Of a stretch of DNA of 64,000 bases, positions 40,701 to 55,700 are shown in pieces. The notes beneath the pieces are model-generated. The model made no database searches. It saw only the letters and a list, made by a program, of their open reading frames with translations, and had not been told where the DNA came from. The translations under genes were made by a program, and so were the position numbers. The DNA comes from Serripes groenlandicus. Taxonomy: Eukaryota > Mollusca > Bivalvia > Cardiida > Cardiidae. Every line of letters begins with the position of its first letter. Position 1 is the stretch's first letter. The stretch covers positions 41,805,775 through 41,869,774 of the forward strand of contig JASEVX010000007.1 in the NCBI GenBank assembly GCA_031761405.1, in the 5' to 3' direction.

Positions 40701-43700
40701 AAAGGAGTACTATTTCAAAACAATGTGAACAATTGATACTCATTCACGTCATATTCAAGGCAAAGTCCCCCACCCCCATGTTGTCAATTATGCAGACTTA
40801 TGGTTGAATGGATTTAACTAAAGCTTTATGGAACTGTTAACCACCAAATGTGTAACAAAGAGTGTCCCTAAGGCTACCTCAAAAACACCAGCAATATGTC
40901 CGCTTGAACTTATATATTGTGGTAAATAATTAGGTACGTTTGTCACAATTCAGAAAGTATCTTATGTATCCTAACATTGTTACCCCAATCTTCATAAAGA
41001 ATATTAAGAGCATGCATCTCCACCAATTAAATTCACATTCGAAACTAGGTATTTTGAGCTAAAGAATAAGTTCATTATGCCAAATTTTAGAAAATATTAA
41101 TGAACAAGTATTAGAACATTTATCTCCATCAAATCCCAGTCAGGTTTGAAACTGGACCATGTGGGTTCAAAAAAAGGTCACTAATTCTAATTTTAGAAAA
41201 ACTTTGTTAAGACATAAGAGACCACAATGTTCATCTAAACTTCGGGTAAAATATTATAACATTTATCTACAACAAATCTAGTCAGCTACTAATCTGGGTC
41301 ATGTGAACAGATTAAAGGCCGCATTTGTCAACAAATATTTATGAAAAATCACAAGAACATTTATCTATAACAATCCCATTCAGGTTTGAAACGGGGTCAT
41401 GAGGATTCAACAGCTATGTCACTTAGTCAAATTTCAGAAAAATCTTGTAAACACACTAATTTAGTTTAGATTTGGCCAGGGATATCAGTTCAACGAATCA
41501 ACTTGTAATTGTATCCTTCCGGAATTGAAATATTGCTATGGAAAATGAATTGTAATACTCACGAATGTGGTTCGAATGTTTCCAAAAGCTTGATATGAAA
41601 CAAAGAAAACAAAATAATTAAACATAAACTCAATAATGCTAACGATATTATGAACAGTAATTTACGAATTAAACAAAGAAGGTTGGTCTGGCGATTTTTA
41701 AATCTAAATTTGTCTTAATAAAAGACATCTTGAATTATAACGCTCCATTTCCTGTGATGTATTTAAACATAAATTATAATCACAGTTTTCAATGCCCAAA
41801 ACTAACATTGTGTGATGTACTGGTGTGATAGAGCGGGGGAAGCACATTGATAAAGTATCTGGCCGATGATATACAACTTACAAGAATACGGCTTTAGATT
41901 AAAACCATTCGACTAAAGACAATTATAATACCAAGGTAAGTGCACATATATATTTTAGTCTGTACCCAATTGTCTTCTTAATTGCACAATTTTGAACACG
42001 AGTTGCGAACAACTTAAATCAATATTAGCCTTTATTATATAACCTATAAATAGACGCTTTTTCATTGGCTAAAAAGTAACTTTTAAGGAAAAATATCTTG
42101 CGATATGCACCGTTTTTTTCTGATATGCACCAGTTTTATAAATAGTAACAGGTGAAGACCGGGGAATCCCATGAGCAGCCTATTAATATCCTTCGCATTT
42201 ATCCGAAGGCTACGGAATTTTCCAATGCGCGTTCCGAATGACCACGGAAACTTCCGAAGCTCGTTCGGATGATCATGATTAAATGCAATCAAGCGTTTGA
42301 CTTCCATTGATCATTTCCTTTGTTCCAAACGACAACAACTGTCAAAATGGAAAATTAAATGAAATACAATTTTTTTTCTTGAGTGGTCCTCTGTTTTCTT
42401 TTAAGTTGATCAATATCAAAACAATATGATAAATTGAGGGTTATATAATAAAACAGTTATGGGTTTTCAGCTGTTATACATGATGTTGATATGTACACAA
42501 AAAAACCATAACTGACCTTGACTATCGCCTCGGTCAATAATGATTTTTTTGGTGCATATCAGATCATGTATAACAGCTGAAAAGTCCATAATTGTATAGT
42601 TTACACTTACAATGTAATCTTTGACTACATTGATCGCTAGTATTTTATTAATTCGTAGCAAAGACTACTCAACGAATTGACAAGGCCACAACAAAATCTA
42701 AGATTATGACAACAGTTGCAGGAAAATATCCGGATAGAAGATTATTAAAAAGGTAGGACCACATACTTTACCTTGTGTACAAGAGGTATCAGCGTTGAAT
42801 CCTAACTGACAAATGCAGCTACCGTTCCCTACACACACCCCATGGTGGCAAGTTTTCGGTGTACAACCAGGCAGGTCTTCCATGAGCATATGGAAGAAAT
42901 ACATTATATTATATAGCCATTATATTGATAAGTTAAATATAAGAAATAAAATACAATAATTCGTTTTCGATCGTGCAGTAATTTTCGTACTCATTCGCTG
43001 CGTCATATGGATCACGTGTTTTCCAAGTAAACCGCGTCGAATAATTCCTTTTGACCCTTTCAATGTTTAATCTTTAAAACGGATGTGAACAGCTTGTGAA
43101 CTTAAAAAGTCTATATACCCAATTTAAGCTTCACAAAATCGGTTTCGGCAGTAAATTGGTTAAGCATTTCCATGTTGTCATATTAAATCCGACTGCAAGT
43201 TAATGCATATTATCCGGTTTGTCGGACCATGTTTTAGCTCTTAATATATTTCCTAAATATACAACCTAGTGGATGCATGAACACAAATGTAAGCAAAACT
43301 AATCATACTTTGATCCGCGTCGTTCATGAAAGGGGTTTTGTGCATCCGTGTTTTATATCACCACTTAAAGCGAGGATGTGGGACTGTAACAAAGACGGCT
43401 AGCCGTCTAGGTTTTCATGAGAAGTTCCTATACTGGCTTATATAGGAATAGAAGGACAAGTGGATGTTTCTTATTGTTCGTAAATGCAAGAAGATCCCTT
43501 TCTTCTGGTGGATCATTTGGTTTATGGACTTTTTTTCTATCTCTATATATGGATTTTACTGTACATATTTCCTTAGAAAAACTCAGATAATATATTGATT
43601 CTGGTGCTATTTCCAAAAGTGTATCTAGTTCTGTTGAATGTGTGACCCTTGCAAGTCAAAGGCCTATTTTACATTGAGTCATTAAAGAAAAGCTGATCAT

Positions 43701-46700
43701 TTACATGCCATATAAACAGACTCCATCTAATAATCTTGCGCGAGCCGATGATCATCAATTAATTGCAAACGATAATTTGAAGAATACATTCCAGACGTAC
43801 ATCTGGGATGTAATTCAAAGTTGTTTTGAAATGCTACTTTTAAACAGCATACAAGGCAAAAAATGTACAGTGTCCCATATGGAACAAATCTGCAGTAGAC
43901 GACTCTGTAAACAAATCGGCAAAAACTATGGGAACTCTCATTAAGTGAAATAAATAGTGATTACAGTTAAAACTAGTTTGGCAAAAGTTGTCTGCTACAG
44001 ATGTGTCAAAACACGTATGCATATGGGAAAAGACTTAGATGATGTAGATATTACCCTCTGCACATGTCTCTGATTCTGAAGCTTCTCCAGGACATCTGTC
44101 TGTGGAAGTAGAGGTGAAGGTATTACTCGATAACATTCACCTGATCATGACCTTTGTGCAAATACTTATATGAGTCATGGTAAATTGGCTTTTGTGAACA
44201 ATCTATACTCAGGTCAGCCTATGCATCCGCACGGTATGATCAATATATACAATGTTCTCATATTACTTACCCAACATTGAAGGAAAATCCTTTAACTTGT
44301 GTAGAACCTGCTAAGACTGAGCAGATGTTTAGGCTAATTTGAAGCTATATTTTCCGAAATACTTAATTATACCTTGTACAACCGACATGTATCTTAATCG
44401 AAACTTTAATTTGTTTTATAAACAAAAAAGATTGCGGAATAAATGGAAAGCAGTTCGATAAGACATGATCATGCACGTAAATTGAAGTAGTATATAACGA
44501 TAAGTTGAGGAAGAGGTTAATAATGTAAAACATTACTACAAGTAGTATTAGTAACCATAATTATAATAATAAATATTATCATTATAATAACTTTAGTAAT
44601 AAAATGATATTAACATTAATGATAATCATTGAGCCTTGCCACATGAACGAGTTTTATTTCAGGTTAAATCGATGAAATATCGATGTCAACTTGCCCCTTT
44701 CTAAAGTCCGTTTTTAGCCTGAAATGTTACGCAGATGATAGCTCGATACTGCCGCAAGACAGCACATATCGCTCGGTGGGGGCTTTATTGAACATATAAA
44801 CTTAAGTGTACAATATGTATACATTTTGCTAATATCACCGACATAAACCTTAGGGTGAAAACACAATTTCTATAGTGACACAAATCGGAATCTTGTCGCG
44901 AATAGGTAAGTCTCATGCGATGTTGTGAAAACTACTCCTTGACGTTTCAGACTGAGCGGAAAATATTACGACAACTCTACCGTTGACAAAATAAACGTAA
45001 GCTTCGAACTGTTAATATTTCTGAAATGCGTTTGTGTAACAGAACAGTTATTGAAAGAGGCCTTAACACCAATCAAACAACAACACATCGTGCCATGTGG
45101 CCATTCAACTATATTAAGACAGGAAGATGACACCACGATCACATTAACATGTCGAATCCTTAAGAACCGATTTTCATTTCAAAGAGGATATGCAATTGAA
45201 AGAAAGACAGGAAGATAATACCATGTTCACAATCATTCCCACGGTATCTGCTTAAACACAAACATGTATGATGGTTAATGCCATCTTTACAAAGTCCTCT
45301 GTTGTTACAGTCAACATTCTTACAATCATCTTTATCTTGTATACATTTTGCTAATATCACCGACATAAACCTCAGGGTGAAAACACAATTTCTATAGTGA
45401 CACAAATCGGAATCTTGTCGCGAATAGGTAAGTCTCATGCGATGTTGTGAAAACTACTCCTTGACGTTTCAGACTGAGCGGAAAATATTACGACAACTCT
45501 ACCGTTGTCAAAATAAACGTAAGCTTCGAACTGGTACATATTTCTGAAATGCGTTTGTGTAACAGAACAGTTATTGAAAGAGGCGTTAACACCAATCAAA
45601 CAACAACACATCGTGCCATGTGGCCCATCAACTATATTAAGACAGGAAGATGACACCACGATCACATTAACATGTCGAATCCTTAAGAACCGATTTCCAT
45701 TTCAAAGAGGATATGCAATTGAAAGAAAGACAGGAAGATAATACCATGTTCACAGTCATTCCCACGGTATCTGCTTAAACACAAACATGTATGATTGTTA
45801 ATGCCATCTTTACAAAGTCCTCTGTTGTTACAGTCAATATTCTTACAATCATCTTTATCTGTAAATAGATTTCAATAAATATTGTGAACACAAGGTAGAA
45901 ACACATCCAATACACAGTGCGCTATATCGTCTTTATCTGTTAAATTATATAACGAGTCATCCTTTTCCTTTATTCTTTTAAGTATATTCCGTTTTTCACA
46001 TAAGTTATTTTCACACAGGATGACGAAGACACTATACAAAGAACCGAACTAGACTACCCTATATCACTTACCTGATACTATGCAAGTAAAGACTAAATAA
46101 ATATTTACAGATCAGGTACGAGAACAGTATGTGTGTGTCAAACAACCGAGTTTTGCATCATTGAATCCAACCTTGCATAGTATGCAAACTATCGAACACC
46201 ATTTCATTTGAGTGTTCTTCAAAAAAACAGGCAAAATAGAATTGTATTTGTTATTATAACCAAACTATGGTAATACATATGTTAATGATCTGTTTAAACA
46301 GGGTCTCTTTATATTTACGCTTCGTATATAACTCCCTTACTAGAGTTAATTACTTCATTACATTTTGAGATACATACATTAACCAGGAACTTCAGGTATA
46401 TGCCACCGCCAACCGAGCATACTACAGTTATCATGCAAAAAAGAAATATATGGATAATACATGTTATGTAAATGAGTGTTTGCCATTTTTGTACATATAT
46501 TGTTTTCATTCTTTATCCACATCCATCTATGGGTATGTTTAAAGTTTTTTAAAAGGTGTTTTAGTTGCGCTTTGGTAACAGTTAACTTTAGAAAACATTT
46601 TTTTAAATAGTATTCTTTTCTGGCAATATAAAGCAAAATACTTCCGACCTTAGCGATCATATTATTTTACAAATTAAGATAAATAAGTTAAAATTGTAGG

Positions 46701-49700
46701 AAAGCATCCAATGTACCAATGTACAAGTTTGAAATCGGGCCAGTGCACTTATCCAATGAAATGGATGTTTGCACTTAATACATATTAGGGAAACTGACCC
46801 AGCCAAGGCGGATTAGTCGTTTCTTAGATTTGTTTTTATTTTACGTTTATCCCTTTTTGACCTCGTAGGAACTTGCATAGAGGGTCATACAAGGTATATT
46901 CCGATGACGTTTGGTTGGAATTGGCCCAGTGGTTTGGGAGGAGACGACGATGGACAACATGATGATCACAATAGCTCATAGTTTGCACTTCGTGCTCAGT
47001 CGAGTTATACGTCCGAACATAATTGGTATTTTTATATAAGTTTGTTAAATGCATATACAGCGTGTACTTACTTACAGAACAAAACTCTCCAGTATAGCCC
47101 GATCTTAAACACCAACACTTATTGTTTCCGTGCCTGTCAATACATACTCCATGTGTGCAAGGATTTGAATCACAAAATGACTCCACTATCAAAAAAAGAA
47201 CATATGACATACTTGCATATTGCTTTTTGTGGCCATTGAGGATCCTGACAATCCGTTTTATACAAGCATTTTGGATTGATAAAAATCTGACTTTGAGTGG
47301 TCGGTATGAAGTGGACCAAGATGTCTACATCATTAATTTGATTCATTCAAAGCCAAATATCACCGGATGTGTGGTGCAGTGATAATGTTGTATCCAATTC
47401 AAAGTCAGATACCAAGACCCGATCACCAGCCTGGTCAGGCCAAAGTCTCGTAATTCCATTACAAAGTTAGCTCAATACTGGTGAAACGAAATGAGAATAA
47501 AAGTACGGTATGACTTTAGTGGACTTCATTTTTCACAAATCTTAATCTTTATAGGTATATAAAGGAAGTGATGACATTTTCAACATGGAGATTTGCATAA
47601 GAATCACATTATTCACAGGTCGTGTCGGTGACATATATATGTTTGTCCGATATGAGGGTTGACATGATAAGCACATGATTCACAGTTCGTGTCAGTGACG
47701 TATATGTGTTTGCCCATTTTGGGGGTTTACATGAGAATAACATGATTCATAGGTCGTGTCGGTGACATATATGTGTTTGTCAAGCATGGGAGTTGACATG
47801 AGAAGCACATGATTCACAGGTCCTATCTGTTACATATATGTGTTTGTCTAACATGGAGGTTGACATGAGAAGCACACGATTCAAAGGTCGAATTTATATC
47901 ATGAGCGAAGAACATTGTTCACAGGTTCTTTTCTTGAACTGTTAATATTCAATATGTTATCCTCTACTACGAATGGTATTACTACTACTACTCCTATTTG
48001 TTCTACTACTACTTAAACTACTACTACTACTACTAATACTAATAATAATATTTCTACTACTACTACTTATAATAATAATAATAGTAATAATAATACTATT
48101 ACTACTACTACTACTTCCATATTTACTACAACAACATCAGCATTATTATCACTACTTGTACAACCTGAACAACGACAACAACTTAAAAGTGTCCTCTATA
48201 TTGTATCAAATTATAATTGCTATCTGCGCAGGCTTGTTTTGACATACCTATAGGACTTCATTTTCCATAGCTTCAAAGTGTTCACTGGTGATCAATGTGA
48301 TCACTTATTGCTCGCAAAACAAGCATATATTTCGCATGCATACACTGTTGTTAGCAATTTCTCATATTTCCGCATATTGTTTTCTTCGTCTTAAAGCAAT
48401 TTAATTATACAATGTATATATTAATGTATGTGTAAGGAAACAGTATTTATCAGTATAATTATGGAAAGACTCGAGCGTAGTCTATTTACTGATAGGGCAA
48501 TGAAGATATATACATCATGTTTTTGAATACATGCTGTAATCATGAAAGATTCTTTCGAATTTTCGATTTTGCGCAAGTTCTGTCAAATACACGTACTGCT
48601 CATTTGCCAGTAAACAAATATAGGATATAATCAATTAAAGAAATCATTACAAAATCAGATATTACCATAAGATTTTCATAAAATTATGTACGATTCATCA
48701 TTTGTTGTTGATGATGATAAATCATATTGATGCAATCGATGTGCTATGATGGTATCAATAGCTAACAGCTAACACAAGGTCAAATAACATTAGATAACGA
48801 TCTTTACAGTTTGTTTTGTCCTAAGCCAGGAGAGAAAACGTATATCATCACAAAGTGTCGTTACCCAGTCGACCTCGATACAGTGTGCATTTCAGTTTCA
48901 ATTTGAATAGTGTATAAATGTTATACTGAAAATGCTAATACTTCGACACGTAGAGCTACAGACGTTAAATTGACTAACGGGTTCTATAGTATGTGTCATT
49001 CACGCCAACCGCCAGTATGATCTGTTTATTGAAGAACATTGCTGTGTGTATTCATCTCCCAGTGCTGATTCAAGTAGGAAACATGCTAGTCGCTTGATGA
49101 GTACCCGAATAAGGCACTGGATCGAATCTGGTCTTATCCTGTAAGACTGCGTACGTCTGTAAATGACTCGTAACCCTTATTGGTGAGGGGCTAAATAAAA
49201 AACAGCAATAATTCCAAAAAAAAGTATATTCATTCATTTCATACAACACGGATCTAGGAGACGGGAATTAGACCTTACCCTCTGAAATGTGCTGATTACG
49301 CTGTTCATATGACCCTGGTCGGATTTCTAAAACCCTATCACCAAGCAAAACCCAAAAAAACTGTTAGGAAGCAGTATATTCAACATCTATTTAATATTTA
49401 AAATGATACATGTTTCAAGTAGCAATAACATCTAACAAACCAGTACCAAGATATTTCATCAATTTTAAACACACTTCTTGTTAAAAAACATTTGCTAGAA
49501 CATATACTTGATGCCTTCGTAATCATAGAATTGACATTTAAATGACTTATGACATGTGACAAATGTGATGTGTGAGGTGCGATATCGCCTGTTTTTTGCA
49601 TATAAGATCCCACTATATTTATATTAAGATTTATACCAATTTATGCAACGGCCATCACTATGACAACACCAATAACAACTACAACAACTACTACTAATAC

Positions 49701-52700
49701 ATAAAACGGCGTAAAACCCCAATAAAACAAACAAATAAAACTACTTCCACTAAAACTACAACTTCTACTTCATCAACTACTGTAACAACTACTACTACTA
49801 CTTCGTTGACAAACAAATGCAAGTTTTGATACATTTTCACTTGACCCCACCCCTGGTGTTCCAATATGCCCCTCAGTTGATAACTGGTTTTTTTAACTAC
49901 TATAATGTTAGTGTTATGCATAACAGCAGTATGGATTTCCGGCGACATTGATGCGTTGCGTCAACGTTTCTCTTGTTATCAATAATATATCAGTTCAAAT
50001 CAATAACAAGTGTAATCAAAATGCGTTCATGCTATTAATGCAGGTCCAAACATGTGGATGCTCTAAAGTCATTATGGAAGTGGATTATGTTTTAAAAACT
50101 TACTCATTAAAATAACAAAATAAAAGCACTGAAACTTGTAACAAGTGATAATAAGGTCACACTAAAGCGACATTTGTCTTACTTTTAAAAGCTATCAAAT
50201 GACAGCATTGGTATATTAAAATTGACTTAAGACACATATGTTGTTGAAAGGTTAAAACCGAATCATCCAATCAAATAACAATGTTTTGTTATCACATGTC
50301 TCGATATATTTATTTTTTTTTACTTTATTGTCCACGTACATCGGTACATGTATGACGAGGTCTGGCCATTTAACTAAATATGAATATAGAGAGTTTGCAA
50401 TATTAAATCCAAGCTATGTGAGCTGTAACAATTGTTCAATAAAATGTTAGGCTGTAGACGTTACTTGAGTAAGTCGTTCGTTTATTTTCATTTAGTGTTA
50501 TAGTGTTCTTTGTTCTCCGTATAGTATGTGAATTAACACTATAGCAATCCACAAGCAAAGGTATAATAAGCCGATAACTTACACTATGCGAAGAAAGCCA
50601 TTTGGTTGGTTGAATATTGGTGTCAGAAAGCCACCGGTTTGTGAATTAGAGACACCGTAATTTAACTGAAATAATGTTGAAAACGGTGTTCATCTCTAAT
50701 CAATCAAGTCAGCGTAAGTGTTTTTGAATTGAGGTTTAACAATGAATTGATATTCTGTTCATTTACATCGTTGTACATTGAACAAACATTACTGACAAAT
50801 ACCATACCTTCTTATCCATTATAACAATAAAACTTATCAGGTGAAATGTTAGAATTGTCTCGACTTACATCATCCACTCTCAAACCCTTCAGTGCGTCAA
50901 CACTAAGGGACATAGCCTCTGAATACAGCGACTGTCCACATTTCACATAGTCCCCATCATCATCATATGTTGATATGTGAATCTTGCTAACTTCGTTTAG
51001 TTTCAGTCCGTCGAAATAAAATAGTAAGTTTTCCATTCCAATTTATTACACGTGTGGAAAGATACTAAGGATTTAAATGGATAGTGATTTGAGAAGTTTT
51101 TAAACCTTCTGCGACATAAACGCGAACAGTGCAGAACCTGATCAGGTCCCACACGGATCGAAAATGTCCTTATAAAAAAATCGTCGTCAGAACCTTTGTC
51201 TTTGCTTCAACAACTGTGTGGTTATTTGTTAATTTAGTATGTTATTTTAATTCATTTCGTCGAGTGAAAGCAAATAGTAATTCTTTCAAGAGTGAGACAT
51301 TATAAACCCTTGCTTTTTACTGGATGAATTTGTGTCATTAATATACGGGATTATAAATAGTTGTTTGGTAGAAAAACATGACAGCAAGGCGGCATCAGGA
51401 AAAGAGCAAAATGACAAATTTTAAAATTATATACTTATGGAGGTATTTGTCTGATTTCAAGTCAAATTGGTAGAAATGTTCCCATATTGGCCTTCTTGGT
51501 ATGCCATATGGACTGATCAAAATATGTAAAGGCGGCCACATTTCTACCAATTTTACTTGAAATCAGACAAATACTTTCATAAGAATATAATTTTACTCTT
51601 CAAAAACAATAACTTAATCAGCCCATTACATGTATATTGACTTATATTTATGAATAAACGAAAACGTTCAAATACGTGGTTGAAATTCTTTCGAGTGACA
51701 TTTTTAGGAATCGAGCTATTTTTAAATATAAACGCAAAGTACCTGGGTATTATCTCGTGTATACTAGAACGTATCATGAGTGCAGATAGCCGATAGTAGT
51801 AAAGATAGGTAAAGATGAGTAAAGCTGAGTCGCCATGTGGCGCAAAAGTATCCTTCATTTTTTGGCACTCTTACTTCCGTTACGGCTTTCGTTTTGTGTA
51901 TGTAGATGAAAAAGTTTAAAACATTGCGCCCTTTATCATGGCCCTGTCACACTATTGCGTATGATAGAAACGTATAAGTTGCGTATGAAAATTCATAAAT
52001 AATTATCATACGCACAAAAAGCCCTTGAAAATACAGAAATGTGTGTATACTTACCGTATTGAACCTATTAGTAGCGCATGAGTAGCGTATTACCAGCGTA
52101 AGTCCAACGTATTACCAGCGTATGTCCAGCGTATTACCAGCGTAGTCTGCGTATGGCTAGCGAATGAGTAGTGTATGAACTGCGCATGTCCAGCGTAATG
52201 CTATCACGTGACAAAGTGCCCATATAAGTTTACGAAGAACTGTAAAAGATCTAGAAATGGGATCCTCTGTATACACTTGATCTAAACGCTGGAAATACAC
52301 GTTGCATAACGCCAATCATACGCTAGTTGTACGTTATGTATACGTTACTCAATCGCCAGGCATACGCCAAGATGTTTATATACGTTGCACCTTCATGCCA
52401 GCGTATGTCAGCGTATCACCAGCGTTCTCTGTGTTTTTTTAAGTCGATTTGCAATTGGATCAGCTGATGGACAACACTTTAAAAACAATACACAAACAAT
52501 CGCTACGACATCTATCAGGGAAAATGAATTAAACGAAAAAGCGCACAGAGCATAATTTATTTAAAAGTCTCAAACATTCATAGGCACAGCTTAACCTACA
52601 GAAAGTCTAATTTTAAGTTGTCGCATCGCTATTAAGTGACTTTTAACTTTTTGTGGCAAACGTCATATTGCCTGAAAGATATCGTAACGATGAAACATAT

Positions 52701-55700
52701 ACCATTTGTCTTTTAGTTGTCGAATACCGGATCAAATCGTCCCAAGTCGACACGCTGACATTAGCACGATATTATTGTAGTAGAATGGTCTGTCCCATAG
52801 ACAGACACTATGTAACTATGTGTTTGTATAAGGAAATTTTTATACTGCCTCACTATGGAACGCCTTAACTGCCTTATTTGACGTTACAACTTGATGTTCA
52901 GTTGCAACATCATTACATATGACGCTTTCACCTTGATATGTGACCCTTTTATATATACATGCGACGACAAATCTAATACATGTGCCTGTTTTATAATTAC
53001 ATGAGACTGAATAATCATTTTGTGTGGTGAAATCAACATTGCGTATGGAAATTTCACCTTTATATGGGACACATTAATCCATCCATGTGACAACATTTCT
53101 AATACATGTGCCTGTTTTATAATTACATGAGACTGAATAATCATTGTGTGTGGTGGAGTCAACATTGCGTGTGGCCACATTTCTAATACATGTGACGGTT
53201 TTATCAGTATACGCTCTATGTAATGCTCTTGTCATTACGTGTGACCGAATGTTCTATACGTGTGACCAAATGTTATATACGTGTGACCAAATGTTCTATA
53301 CGTGTGACCAAATGTTCTTTACGTGTGACCAAATGTTCTTTACGTGTGACCAAATGTTCTATACGTGTGACGAAATGTTCTATACGTGGGACCAAATGTT
53401 CTTTACCTGTGACCACATGTTCTTTACGTGTGACCAAATGTTCTATACGTGTGACCAAATGTTCTATACGTGTGACCAAACGTTCTATACCTGTGACCAA
53501 ATGTTCTATACGTGTGACCAAATGTTCTATACGTGTGACGAAATGTTCTATACGTGTGACCAAAAGTTCTTTACGTTTGACGAAATGTTCTTTACGTGTG
53601 ACCAAATGTTCTATACGTGTGACCAAATGTTCTATACGTGTGACGAAATGTTCTATACATGTGACCAAATGTTCTTTACGTGTGACCAAATGTTCTTTAC
53701 GTGTGACCAAATGTTCTATACGCATGACCTCATGTTCGATACGTGTGACCAAAAGTTCTTTACATGTGACCAAATATTTATACATGTGATCGCATTCTTA
53801 ATACATGTGGCGGTACTATCATTACATGTGACATGTAATCTTTACGTGGGATAGTTTCACCCTGATGTGTGGTTTTTTATTTATACATGTGACGGTTTTA
53901 TCATTATATGTGACATAATTGTCATTCCAAGTGGTAGTTCCATCTTGATATGTGACGACACTTCTAATACATGTGACGGCTTCATCATTACATATGACAG
54001 AAAAGTCATTTTGTGTGGTGGAGTAATCTTTACGTGGGATAGTTTCACCCTGATGTATGGCTTTTTTATTTATACATGTGACGACATTTATTATATATGT
54101 GACGATTTTATCATTATATGTGACATAATCGTCATTCCATGTGATAGTTTCACCTTGATATGTGACACATTTATTCATACATGTGACGACATTTCTAATA
54201 CATGTAACGGTTTCATCATTATGTGTGACAGAATCGTCATTCCATGAGGTGGAGTCAACATTACGTGTGGTAGTTTCATCTTGACATGTGAAACATTTAT
54301 TAATACATACGACGATACCATTAATATATGTGCCGGTTTGATATATTTATATATGTGACAAAATGCAGTGCTTCAATCCATCTGCCCCTCGTGGTTCCAC
54401 TTTTGTTAGTAACTCTTACACGATCTCCAATAGTCGTAACTCCTATGTTGATTAGTTGTGTGTCAGTAAGCGATAGAATAGTATCCAATTCAATCTTTTG
54501 TTCATAAAACTTCTTGATTAAACCATGCACACCTAATGATTCTAACAATGTTGCTATAGTTGCCGCCATCTTGTTCGTTAAAGTACCCAAAGAGACTGAA
54601 CTAACCGAAATCGACCTAAAACCGAAATCGACCACCGATTATTTTTGTCGATTTAGATAAATTTGAGGTCGATTTCGGTCTCATGTCGAATTCGGTCTCA
54701 GGTCGATCTCGGTCTCAGGTCGATTTCGGAGAGTGAAAAGTCGATTGCGTTAAAAACAAAGTATTTTTTTATATATTTTATTGACTAAAGTATATCACAA
54801 CTACATAATTATTTATTATATACCAAATAAATAATATATGTCGATTTCGGTGCATTTGAGGTCGATTTCAGTCACGAGACGATTTCGGAGATTGAAAAGT
54901 CGATTTCGTTGAGAACAAACTATTCTTTTTTTAAATATATTATTGACTAAAGTATATCATAACTACATAATTGTTTATAATATATCGAAAAAATAATTAA
55001 TAAATGTCGATTAAGGTGAATTTGAGGTCGATTAAAGTCTCGGGCTCGATTTCGTATGTCGATTCCGGTCGTCGTAGGTCGATTTCGGTCTTAGGTCGAT
55101 TTCGGTGAGTCCAGGGACTCACGGAAAGGTGTTCACATAGGATCCGAGAACAGCCCGAGTGCACTCGGAATCCATTTGAACGGTGATACTTTTAACCTTA
55201 GTGACGTCATTTTGACCTTTTGACCCGAATCCGAGTAACCAACCTCAAGCCTGGGGTTACTAGCATTTCAAAATGGCGACCAACGATGTTCACTACTCAT
55301 TCGGAATACCTCGGTGATGAATGCTTCATCAATGGATGATGAAGGATTACGGAATTACCCGAGAGTTCCGAATGGTTTACTACTAAGACGAGGAAATACC
55401 GTTCAGATGGAAAGCATTAGTGCGCATGTTTTTATGAATTTATATTTAGACATGACGTCAATTCTCTATCCTAGAGAAGCCATCTGAACTCGCCCATATA
55501 TAGATCGAACCGCCACACGTATAGAACATTTGGTCACACGTAAAGAACATTTGATCACATGTAATGACAAGAGCATTACATAGAGCGTTATATTCCCCAA
55601 ACCTATTGTTATAACAGTATATATATATTAAACGAAGTTACCTTTCTGTCACACTTAATGATGAAACCGTCGCATGTATCATAGGTGTTATCACATGTAT

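Larger units (their letters stand above)
44816..45865. repeat. 523-bp tandem duplication spanning an EGF exon
   Basis: Two copies (about 44820-45342 and 45343-45865) align with roughly ten substitutions and one indel, near 98% identity by eye. Each holds the EGF exon plus downstream intron sequence. Part of the intron resembles the SINE 3' core (gtttgattggtgttaa). The copy transcribed first keeps the original intron acceptor. Confidence 0.9.

Noticed and set aside
44266..44290. 25-bp candidate exon upstream of exon 9
   Set aside because: The donor gtaagt is good, but its phase change cannot be fitted between EGF 2 (phase 1) and exon 9 (phase 1).
46072..46092. 21-bp minus-strand micro-exon (FTCIVS) between EGF 1 and EGF 2
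   Set aside because: It has an acceptable acceptor and a good donor in phase 1 to 1, but is too short and without homology to other units. It is not needed to keep the frame.
47973..48242. 89-codon leucine/isoleucine-rich frame resembling a membrane protein
   Set aside because: It is translated trinucleotide repeat.
48170..48300. Minus-strand exon candidate ending in a gtatgt donor at 48247
   Set aside because: Frames are either stopped by TAG at the border or out of phase with neighbouring exons.
50600..50700. Apparent strong exon on the minus strand with acceptor caacattatttcag
   Set aside because: The acceptor and body are the inverted 3' core of a SINE also found at 25.1 kb, and the frame does not match the gene.
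53144..54247. Long open frames of 236, 188, 170, 126 and 118 codons
   Set aside because: All lie in short tandem repeats whose unit length is a multiple of three or near it; peptides are simple repeats.
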